NCBI GenBank assembly: GCA_017438745.1
Contig: JAFRUS010000107.1
Location: 1 to 64,000 of the forward strand
Direction of reading: 5' to 3'
DNA: 64,000 bases
DNA from: Oscillospiraceae bacterium
GTDB taxonomy: Bacteria > Bacillota > Clostridia > Oscillospirales > Ruminococcaceae
Numbering within the stretch: the stretch's first letter is position 1; each line of letters begins with the position of its first letter. Under the pieces are notes generated by a model that saw only the letters and a list, made by a program, of their open reading frames with translations, was not told the origin of the DNA and did no database searches. Position numbers and translations under genes: made by a program. Below are positions 52,680 through 61,800 of the stretch, one piece after another.

Positions 52680-53291
52680 TTAATTTAGCATTGACAAATC
52701 TGTTTCAGAAATACAAATACGTGAATAATCCTTTTTCAACTTATCAAATACCTTTTGAATGTTTGAGTAAGCTGCAGTTGTTCCTTTTTCTTCAGCATCA
52801 TAAAGAAAATCGACAATCATAGTCTTATCTTTTTCATATTTATTATCTTCTAATACCTGTTTAAGCTCATTATATACTTGATTGGTATTTGAATACTGTA
52901 GTTCTGAAATTAAATCATTTTCTTTTATAATTCTAAGACTCCATTCTTTCTTATTATCTCCCATCACAAGAGACAACTTGATATTTTTCCCCTGAATCAT
53001 ATCAGTAATGGCCTTAGCGTTATCTCCACTGTGCTTTTCAGCAGACTCAGCCATTTCAAATATTTGATCTGCTTCTGCTTTTTTTCTATTTGCTTCATTC
53101 TCTTTATATTGAGCTTCGGTAAATTTTTCATCAATTTCAAGTTGCTGTTGTGTAATTTGTTCGAATTTTTGATCGTAATTTGCTTTTACTTCATCATTTT
53201 CAAATTTGCTGAAAATAATAAAGAAAAATAGTATAACCATTATGATATCAAGCAAAGATGTGAAGTCGAGATCAATTCTATGTTTCCTCAT
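52680..53291 (-). CDS. ExbD/TolR/MotB-like stator subunit
   Basis: 203 residues from the ATG at 53291 (AAGGGA seven bases before). The N-terminus IDLDFTSLLDIIMVILFFF matches ExbD/TolR, with the membrane aspartate D15 that carries protons. A coiled coil (about 33-90) is followed by an outer domain (about 98-203) of ExbD type; the end KVFDKLKKDYSRICISETDL is the last helix and strand. The start overlaps the ExbB-like gene by 14 bases. A longer in-frame reading adds 17 residues without a binding site. The coiled coil makes it longer than standard ExbD (about 140). Confidence 0.8.
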   Translation of the reverse strand: MRKHRIDLDFTSLLDIIMVILFFFIIFSKFENDEVKANYDQKFEQITQQQLEIDEKFTEAQYKENEANRKKAEADQIFEMAESAEKHSGDNAKAITDMIQGKNIKLSLVMGDNKKEWSLRIIKENDLISELQYSNTNQVYNELKQVLEDNKYEKDKTMIVDFLYDAEEKGTTAAYSNIQKVFDKLKKDYSRICISETDLSMLN

Positions 53292-53721
53292 TTGTATTTC
53301 CCTTATTCTTAAATGTTTCAAATAATTCAATTGCGCTTTCAATCTTATATTGAACTAAAGAATATATTAGTTTAAATAAAATAGAGCAAAACAATCCCCA
53401 ACCAGTTGTTGTTAAGGCTACAAAGAAATTTGATATCAATTTCTCATTATTATCAGTTGAAAAATCAAGTCCCAATAAAGCACTTACCGTACCTAACATT
53501 CCCCAAAAAGGAAAGAGTGAAACAAAAGTCAAAAAAACATCATATGAAGCCGTTACATTTTTTTTATAGTCAATTTTAAACTTAATATCATCCCCTAATT
53601 CAATTTTTTCATTTATGAACTTCGCTCTTTTACATGTTAAAAATAATACAAATCCCGCTATGATAGCCCAAGCAAATATAATGTGATTTATATATGGACC
53701 TATCCAAATAAGAAAGCTCAT
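53278..53721 (-). CDS. ExbB/TolQ/MotA-like channel subunit
   Basis: 147 residues with three helices (about 12-31, 57-84, 97-122). The second and third match the conserved core: FVSLFPFWGMLGTVSALLGLD and FFVALTTTGWGLFCSILFK, equal to the GLLGTV and ALxTTxxGL motifs of ExbB and TolQ. The threonines that line the proton path are kept. It should form a pentamer around two ExbD-like helices in the inner membrane. A monoderm cell has no outer membrane to energise, so a role in a Zorya-like motor is more likely (inference). Good AAAGGGGG site. Confidence 0.82.
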   Translation of the reverse strand: MSFLIWIGPYINHIIFAWAIIAGFVLFLTCKRAKFINEKIELGDDIKFKIDYKKNVTASYDVFLTFVSLFPFWGMLGTVSALLGLDFSTDNNEKLISNFFVALTTTGWGLFCSILFKLIYSLVQYKIESAIELFETFKNKGNTNEET

Positions 53722-53759
53722 CGATGTTCCCCCTTTTTATCATAAGGAAAAAAACGCCA

Positions 53760-56700
53760 TCACTTATTAAGGCTATTCTTTTCTTTATACTCCTGTAATC
53801 TTCGAATACAAATCATTTGTTCATCAGGACTAAGCTTTTCAAAATAGAATAAAACATCCTCTATCTTGCCTTCGCTGATAATAACATCTGCCTCAGCATC
53901 TAACTCTTGTATTTTACTAAGAGTTTCTTCTGAAAGATATTCTGGAATCGCTTTTATACGATCTTTCCAGTGATAAATACTTTGCCTTGACTTATCACCA
54001 AGCGAAAGATTATTTTTAATCCAGAACTCTTCTTTTTCTTTTATTCTTGCGATAACAGTTTCCTTTACTCCATCTATTATCGACTGAACATCAAAATCAA
54101 AATCCGAATCCTGATACTTTTGTTTTAGTTCTGATGATACTATAGAAACTTCTTTAAGTGAATTGGTTATACTTTGAAGTAGTTCTATATCTTTTATTAG
54201 CGCTTCAAGATTGATAAGTAATTCATCGAGTGCTTCTTTATCTTTCTTTTGTAACCCTTTTTGCAATACTTTTCTTAAACGTGAAATCAAGCTTGAAATA
54301 TCCTCATAACTTTTGATTTCACTCAAATCATCCCAAATGTCAGAAATACTCTTTGTTATCTTTTCCTTTTCCGTTTCAAGCTGTTTTAACCTCTGTGATA
54401 CTTTATCCATCATAGAAGTTACATCACCGCTTAATGATTCAGAAAACTTTTCTATTCTTGCTGCTATTTCTTTTCCTTCTTTGATAGAAGACGTTAAAGA
54501 AATAAAGGAAATAAACTTATCAATTGAAGTTGAAGAAAGAAATTTATTATAGTCATCATTAAGACTTTCACGTAATCTTATTTCTTCCTGATTTGCCATT
54601 ATAGCTTCTTTACGTTCTCTAATAAGCGCAGCATAATCATCATGTCCTAATTCCATAAGCATTTCTTCAATTTTAGTATGATGATTTCTGAACGTATTCA
54701 GTCCAGCAAGTGACTTGCAATGCATATTCGATACAAACGATTTGATTGACCCTTTTATTTGCGTTGTTATTTGCTTCTGAAGCTCAATTAGCTTCTCTTT
54801 TGAATCATCATCGAATTTATATCCGTTTTCCGTAAATATTCTCTTTATAGGAAATTCTTTGATTGCTTTTTTGGCTTTTACAACATTATAAAAATCATTG
54901 TGTTCAATACCATCTTCATACATTTCACATATCTGATTATAATTCTCACTCCATTCATTGTATGCCCTTCTGCCATTATCCAAAGTATTCAAAGTCAGCT
55001 GATATGCAGTTTGTAGTTCTTCAGGTACATCATCGGCCTGAACCATTTCCTGAAGCTGAGTATTTAAACGATTCACCTCAGTTATTACTTTATTGTTCTT
55101 TACTCTGTCAAAAAACTGAATAAATCTGTTAGATACTTCACCAGCATCAACAAATATGATAGTCGAATTCTTTATAACTTTTACATCAACTTTTTTATCG
55201 TTTATAATAATATCATCTTTCCAGATGTTAATGTTTTTTACACCATTGTATTTTATTCTTACACAATAGTTAAGATTTGAAAGTACTACTGCAAGTAAAA
55301 GATTAAGGATCTCTTCGCTGATTCCATATGGCGGTTTTAAAAAAACATCATAAACGCATTGTAATGATAACTCTTTATCTGCGTATATTTTATTATAGAT
55401 GTAATCATAAACCTTCTTAGCATGTTTCTCCATAGGAGGTATCAGTTTAAAATCTTCATCTATACATTTCCATGAAGTTGCCGATGTTGTTAAAAATAAC
55501 GCTTCTGCTCTGTTGCGCATTTCAACTACAAAATTACGAATTGTAGATTCGCTGACAGAATTCGAGAGAATCATTTTCAAAAATGAGCAGTAATATCCAC
55601 TCGCCTTAGTTGCGATGTTATTAGCTTTTGTAACAAATCCATCAAAGAAAAACGGAACAGCACCAGGATAGATATCTGTAAACAAACCAGATAGAAAAAC
55701 CGGCATTCGGGAAGGAACTGTAACTACACCTTCTTCAGTGATTCTTTGTCTTTGCTTTTTAAGGCTTTCCGTCTCATCCTTGAAATTATTTTCAACTCTG
55801 AAGAATTCTTCCTGAAAATGTCTCTGATACTTATTTTTAATGGATTCATCCATGTTATCAAGAACAGTATACTCTTTTAGATAATCAAACAATCTGTCAT
55901 CAGCATCATTTATGAGCATAACAACTATAGGTTTATTTTCAAATTGCTTTATTAATTTTGAAACTCTGTCTATCGAGCTAACGTCAGACTCTTTACCCAC
56001 GTAAAGCCATATAATATTACCCTTTGGAGTAACAACATTAACAGCCGCATTCCACTCATTCAGGTAGAGAGCAACTTTTTCTGAATTAAACTGTTCGATC
56101 GGGTAAAAATCCTGCTTAAACACCCATTCATTAGTTGTTATTTTTTTCTGTATTCCATAGTTCGTAGATATAGATTCATTAAAACCAAGTATCTCTTTTA
56201 TCTTTACAGAAGCAAATAAAGTTGTATCAACTTCACATGCTGACATCAGTCTTTTTTTCAGTATTTTAAAATCATGAGCACCATTTGACTCTTCTGTAAA
56301 ATCAAATACTCCGGCATGATCATCGAATTCAAGAACAGCATATTCATCTTCAAGCCACTTTAACTCTATCTTTATCTCAGTTACTGATAACCCTGAACAA
56401 ATCGAAAGAGCATCAATAGCGTCTTCATAGTCTGTTGTTCTGAACCTTAACACACGTAAAATCAGATTAGAACGTAATACTGCTAATGATTTTTCAGAAA
56501 GCTTGTCTCCAAATTTTCTAATAACATTATCGTATTTTATACACTGTTGTGTTTTCTGACGACCTTCCTGTTCTGCCGAAAGCATTTCCGTATATAGATC
56601 TCCGGAAATCAATTGTTCAGGCAAAATCATAAAAAGCTCTTCTGTTAATTCAATATCAGAACTCGTTTCTATATAATTACTTATAAGAGTCAGAGACGAA

Positions 56701-58025
56701 CGGTTTTGTAAATAATCTGAAAGATTTGTAAGCATAAATGCAGACAAAGGATGCAGAGGATATATTCCTTCTATCACAACTTTTCTAAAAAGATCATAGT
56801 TTTTCCACATTCCTTTGGTAACAAGCCATTTATTCATCTTTTCAAATAATGACTTCCATTTTGTTTCATTAGCTACCTGCCATTTTACAACCGTATTTTT
56901 AAATGCTCCTGCATCTTTTCTCTGAATAAGGTTAGCAAATACTGTTTCAAGGTTTGAGGAAATATAGTATTTTTCTGATTCATCATATCTTCCGATATAT
57001 CGACTTATATTTTTGGTCTGATCTACTCTCTGAAGATATGTTTTAATGTCAGACTGAATAAAGTTTATAACATGCAGATATCCTTCAACATTCTGTGTTT
57101 TCTGAGTTAGTTCGTAAATTTGCTGTAATGCAGATTCACCTGAACGTGCAGCATTTACCCCTGAAGTATATTCAAGATAACGACCAAACTCATCAAACAG
57201 TATTATAATATGATCAAATACACCGTTCATACCACAGTATTCAGAAACAAGTGCTTCAAGAATACTGGAGGCCGATAAACCTTCATCCCAGCGTATTTCC
57301 TGTCCGTTTATCTCTGCGTAAACTGAATTAACGATTTCAAACGCATCGTCATCAGTCATAATTGAATTATTGATCTTAGTTTCAAGTTCTTCGGCTGATG
57401 AATACTTCCATCCTTTATTGCAAGCTGCTTTTTCAAATAATTCAGTCGAAGTTTTAAAATTTCTATTAAAGAAAATAGAAGCCGTTTCTATAGCTCTGTT
57501 TATTTTCTTAAGTGAGTCATCAGGTAAACCATATAATTTCAGACTCTTCTGCGCCGCTTTAAGTATTTCAGAATGAAGATTAAAGTCCCGCATTCCATTT
57601 ATCACTATTACAAAATTTCTTGATTTTGACAGGCTCCTTATTTTCTCTGCCGCATCATTATCAATAGCACTGATATTATTAATAATCTTATTGTATGTTT
57701 CTGGCATGTAGTCAGCACCTGAAAAAATCTGAGCAAGAGTAACTGCCAAATGTGATTTACCAGTACCATAATCAGCAACTGCAAGTGATAATGCATTGGA
57801 ATGATCATCATTTAACTTTGAAGTAAGTTCTTCAACAAGACTGATTGTATCTATCCTTCGCCTGTTTCCTATTCCCTGATCCTCTATACCAAAGTACTGC
57901 TTACCATGAAAAACAAAGTTCTCTGATACCTTAGAAGCCTTTTCAGGTGAATAAAACCAGTCAGCCTGAACCGCACCTTCAAAATATAAATCTTTGCGAA
58001 ACTCAAGTAAGTCTTTTAGTTTCAT
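53760..58025 (-). CDS. Large P-loop ATPase with coiled coil (BrxC/PglY- or SspC-like)
   Basis: 1421 residues. Walker A is ADYGTGKSH (84-92), Walker B HIIILFDEFGRY (D278, E279). The long N-terminal ATPase region (to about 700) is followed by a middle region with YCSFLKMILSNS and DIIINDKKVDVKVIK, then long heptad-like helices (about 1000-1350: QRLKQLETEKEKITK, KGLQKKDKEALDELL). The layout resembles BREX BrxC/PglY and the large ATPases of Ssp/Dnd islands, but I cannot assign it to one family. AAAGGGGG site 8 bases before the ATG. Codon use is A/T richer than the core genes, as for its neighbours. Confidence 0.65.
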   Translation of the reverse strand: MKLKDLLEFRKDLYFEGAVQADWFYSPEKASKVSENFVFHGKQYFGIEDQGIGNRRRIDTISLVEELTSKLNDDHSNALSLAVADYGTGKSHLAVTLAQIFSGADYMPETYNKIINNISAIDNDAAEKIRSLSKSRNFVIVINGMRDFNLHSEILKAAQKSLKLYGLPDDSLKKINRAIETASIFFNRNFKTSTELFEKAACNKGWKYSSAEELETKINNSIMTDDDAFEIVNSVYAEINGQEIRWDEGLSASSILEALVSEYCGMNGVFDHIIILFDEFGRYLEYTSGVNAARSGESALQQIYELTQKTQNVEGYLHVINFIQSDIKTYLQRVDQTKNISRYIGRYDESEKYYISSNLETVFANLIQRKDAGAFKNTVVKWQVANETKWKSLFEKMNKWLVTKGMWKNYDLFRKVVIEGIYPLHPLSAFMLTNLSDYLQNRSSLTLISNYIETSSDIELTEELFMILPEQLISGDLYTEMLSAEQEGRQKTQQCIKYDNVIRKFGDKLSEKSLAVLRSNLILRVLRFRTTDYEDAIDALSICSGLSVTEIKIELKWLEDEYAVLEFDDHAGVFDFTEESNGAHDFKILKKRLMSACEVDTTLFASVKIKEILGFNESISTNYGIQKKITTNEWVFKQDFYPIEQFNSEKVALYLNEWNAAVNVVTPKGNIIWLYVGKESDVSSIDRVSKLIKQFENKPIVVMLINDADDRLFDYLKEYTVLDNMDESIKNKYQRHFQEEFFRVENNFKDETESLKKQRQRITEEGVVTVPSRMPVFLSGLFTDIYPGAVPFFFDGFVTKANNIATKASGYYCSFLKMILSNSVSESTIRNFVVEMRNRAEALFLTTSATSWKCIDEDFKLIPPMEKHAKKVYDYIYNKIYADKELSLQCVYDVFLKPPYGISEEILNLLLAVVLSNLNYCVRIKYNGVKNINIWKDDIIINDKKVDVKVIKNSTIIFVDAGEVSNRFIQFFDRVKNNKVITEVNRLNTQLQEMVQADDVPEELQTAYQLTLNTLDNGRRAYNEWSENYNQICEMYEDGIEHNDFYNVVKAKKAIKEFPIKRIFTENGYKFDDDSKEKLIELQKQITTQIKGSIKSFVSNMHCKSLAGLNTFRNHHTKIEEMLMELGHDDYAALIRERKEAIMANQEEIRLRESLNDDYNKFLSSTSIDKFISFISLTSSIKEGKEIAARIEKFSESLSGDVTSMMDKVSQRLKQLETEKEKITKSISDIWDDLSEIKSYEDISSLISRLRKVLQKGLQKKDKEALDELLINLEALIKDIELLQSITNSLKEVSIVSSELKQKYQDSDFDFDVQSIIDGVKETVIARIKEKEEFWIKNNLSLGDKSRQSIYHWKDRIKAIPEYLSEETLSKIQELDAEADVIISEGKIEDVLFYFEKLSPDEQMICIRRLQEYKEKNSLNK

Positions 58026-58039
58026 TAGCTTTTCCCCCT

Positions 58040-58861
58040 TTAAATCAATTCAGAATATAGTTTATCAAGCAAATCTGATTTATCCACTAAACGTAAAATC
58101 GTATAAGGCATAAGCTGGCGGTTCAATCTTATTACGCCCTTATCTGATAGCTTTTCTAAAACATCATACTCTTCTTTCAGATTCCAGCCGAAGCTCTGTC
58201 TGAAACATATAGTTTCCAATTCATCTGATGATATTTCATTCTGATTTGGTACTACCTCATCCCAGTACGAATAAAGAATATAAGCGTATAAATATAAATA
58301 ATCTTTATCATATAATATTGTTCCAAATACTATATCATCATTACTAACCGATATTAATTCTAGTGAAGAAAACATATCTTCATAAGAAGTAATAAAAGGT
58401 GCTAAGTTCTTCACGCTAACTTTGTTATCATATCTGAAATTCAGTTCTTTAATCAATAATTCTTTATTGATTTTAGTATCATATAACGGAAAAATTTCTC
58501 TAAAAGAACTGTACCACATTTCCGCCCCTTCATTTTTTCTAAGCATCATTGCATGGCATAAAAGAAGTGTAAGATTTTCTTGCAAGCCAGGATCCTCATT
58601 ATAAACTAGCTGTCCTAAATCGGTTCGCATTAATGAAATTTTACCGTCTTTCTTTTCAGAAGAAACTAATCCCATAAATTCGGCATATGAAATATGAGGC
58701 ATAACCTTCCCACTGCTTGCTCCATTCGGAATGCCTGTTGCACTTGATATTTCTTTCACTGTCATTTCTGTAATGTCATCAGCAGCACTTAATATGCTGC
58801 TGATGTACTGAACTTCAGGACGAAACGTTTGATGAAAATTGATATTTGATTTTCTTTCCAT
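58040..58861 (-). CDS. DUF4007-like protein
   Basis: 273 residues. The start has NFHQTFRPE (H10, T12, F13), like the HxTF motif of DUF4007. A winged-helix-like part follows, TVKEISSATGIPNGASSGKV, then LMRTDLGQLVYNEDPGLQENLTLLLCHAMML, which matches the 'T-G-DP-LED-TL-LLH' pattern of that family. To my memory DUF4007 genes lie next to PAPS-reductase-like DNA phosphorothioation genes (Dnd/Ssp; SspB-like). No such gene is in the window. It lies 2 bases after the giant gene and 14 before the ATPase. Confidence 0.65.
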   Translation of the reverse strand: MERKSNINFHQTFRPEVQYISSILSAADDITEMTVKEISSATGIPNGASSGKVMPHISYAEFMGLVSSEKKDGKISLMRTDLGQLVYNEDPGLQENLTLLLCHAMMLRKNEGAEMWYSSFREIFPLYDTKINKELLIKELNFRYDNKVSVKNLAPFITSYEDMFSSLELISVSNDDIVFGTILYDKDYLYLYAYILYSYWDEVVPNQNEISSDELETICFRQSFGWNLKEEYDVLEKLSDKGVIRLNRQLMPYTILRLVDKSDLLDKLYSELI

Positions 58862-58863
58862 AA

Positions 58864-61800
58864 TCAGCCTCTTTCATTAAATGCAGTGACATTAGTAATG
58901 GTGGATTTAACTTGTCCGAAAGTTCCGTCAGACCTTACTCTGTCCCCTACAACTATGCACTGTCCTTTTTTCAAATTCTTCAAAGGAGTAAGCCATACAT
59001 TACCATTTGACGGATCAAGCTGTTTAGACATCTTTGGTATTTCTTCATCGGTTGGCTTAAAATAAAGCTTGAAAGGAGCCTGAAGAAGCCTTATCACTTC
59101 CTCATCTGATAAAATCTTTAAAGACTGAGTAGCAAACCATGCTGACCATCCAAATTTTCTTCCTTCTGTTAATATCATTGCACTTGGCGAATTTGCTTTA
59201 TGTGATAAATTCTGTGCTTCATCAAGAACTACAACAAACGGCTTATCCTTTCTTCCGTATTTTTTCGTATAATACCACATATCCCAAAGCATCAACTCAG
59301 TAATAATAATTTGAGTCTCACGGTCAATATTTGTTAGCTGGTAAATCGTAGTTTCTGCATCGTCAGTATAAAGAATATCTTTCCATTCAAAATTTGAATC
59401 ATGATCAAACCTGACACTGTAGAAAAATGGAGTCATCTTCGATAACACGGTCTGTGCAGACTTGTTTTCGTCTTTGAGCAATTCCAATTCTCTCTTAAAA
59501 TGATCCATATTCATGTCATCTTTATACTTTTCTATTCCTCTTCTTGTTGCTTCAAAAATAGCAGAGAACTGCTGTTCTCCAAAGTCATAAACATGAACAA
59601 GTATATTGGCAAATCTTGATGCAACATCAGCTGCGAATTCTTTTTCTATCTGACCTGCGACATCAATTTCATGCTGTTTGAATGGGTTAATAGGAACTCC
59701 TTTGAACTTAACGACATGTTGCGTTATTTTATCTCCCATTCTTGTTGTAAATTCTTTTTCAAGCTGATCAAGTCTGAAACCTTCTGTATAATCGAATATT
59801 ACAGACGATACCTTACTTTTTGATAATTCATAAAGCATCGTTTGAATACTGTACGTTTTACCCTGTCCTGAAGTCCCAGTAATCAGTAAGTGTCTGTTTG
59901 GTAAATCCTTGTTTCCAAATTCCCAGTACACTTTTTCTCCTGTTTTACTGCTGCCAATAAGAACTCTTGTGTTTTCAAGGTTTTCACTCGATGATTCTTC
60001 TGTTTCTATAACGACTAAATTATCTTCAGGCGATACTGTACTTGTCTGAATAATTTGTTCAACAATTTCATCAGAAACTGAATCAGAATATTCTGACTTG
60101 ATATCAGGATTTTCTGTCGTATCTACTAACTTTTCTGAATCGGTATCATCTTTCTTTTCATCAGTTGTTATTATATGATCATCAGAATTATCTACAGAAA
60201 CCGGAATGTCGTTATATTCAATTGTTTTATGAATAAATAATTCCTGCATCTCATTGTCAATTTCTTTTTCTCTTATACGAATAACTTCTTCTGTATCTTC
60301 TTCATCATAAAAAACAGAATCCTGATTAACAAAGTTATTCTCAAAAGATTCATTCTGAAGCAATAATTTCTGTATTTTTAATTGCGGAACATCTAAATAC
60401 AAAACTGATGCATACATATTACTGTCACTTGTTTCTATTTCTTCTCCCTCTTTATCAAGCCAGTAACCTATTACTTTCCCGCTCCAGTTGATTTCAAAGT
60501 TACCTTCCAGAATCAATCTCAGTTTTTCTGATAAAATTGAAAAATCTTCGGAATTATCTGAAAATGATATCTGAGCAAATGCTAATGCTCTGTAAAGCTG
60601 AGCGAACCAATACCTTCTCTTCATTGAAATCGAGTTCGGATCAAATATTTGTTTTAACCTTTTGAGTCCATGAGTAACCTGCTCAACTGCATCTTCTTTA
60701 CGAGCTAAAGCATGCTGTAACGTTGAGATTTTACATTCTACAACTGTTGCATCAATTTGTAATGTTTCCTTTTCATTCATCATTACATTAAGCACAAGAA
60801 AATCAGGTCTTGAACATGACTCATCATTGTCAATACGATTATCAAACCAATGTGTATATGAATCAAGATGGACAACTATCTTCAAAGCAGAATTTGTTAT
60901 GCTTTCTTTTTCAAGAAGAGAAGTGAGTACATATGCCATAAATTCATTTATATTATGATCTTTCTGGTTAATAGCTGAGAGTAAACTGATTCCATCCAGA
61001 ATAGCAGCTTCTTTAAGGCATAGATCAGCAGCTTTTTGTATCTTAGTCTTATCCCAGCGGAATAATTGATACAATCTGCGTTCAAGTTTTTTCTTAATGA
61101 TTGTCAAAATCGACTCTCTACTCGTAATTGTAAGATTATACTGACCATATGCTCCTTTTCCAGTACTGAAGCCAATTACAGGATATGTTCTTTTTCCACC
61201 ATCATCTTTTAGAAGTGCTCCATCCATGCCATTGTCCACGCATACTACCCAGTAAGCTTTTTCATGAAGAACTTCAACAATCTTTCTTGCATCATCGTTT
61301 ATGCTTACTTCTCTTGCAGCTATAAAACTACTGTCCGGTATAGTTTCTGAGTTATTTTTATACCTTACAATCTGTGTATGAGCAAAAGCAGCTTTAAACT
61401 GTGGCTGCGAGATTTCTATTTTTCTCTTGATATTTAGCGATGTCTGAGAAACCGGAGATGGTTTATATACAATTGGAAATCTGCACTGATTCCATCCAAT
61501 ATTAACATTCGAAGTATTTTTAGCGAATTTTAAACTTGTTAATTTAAGGAGATCCATAACGAAAACTATATCATTATTTCCATTTAGCAAGCTGTCAATA
61601 TCTGATTTGTTTTCCCATTCGTTCATATAAGTTTTTATGTTTACATTCTCATCCTGAGCGAAACACTCATCCATCCAGTACGCCAGATAATTCTTGCCGC
61701 CCTTATTATCGGGCTTGACCAGAATCCTTAATACAATATTTATCCTCTCATCCGGATGATTTTCACGAGCAACATCTATAAATTTGTATATAGATGCTAT

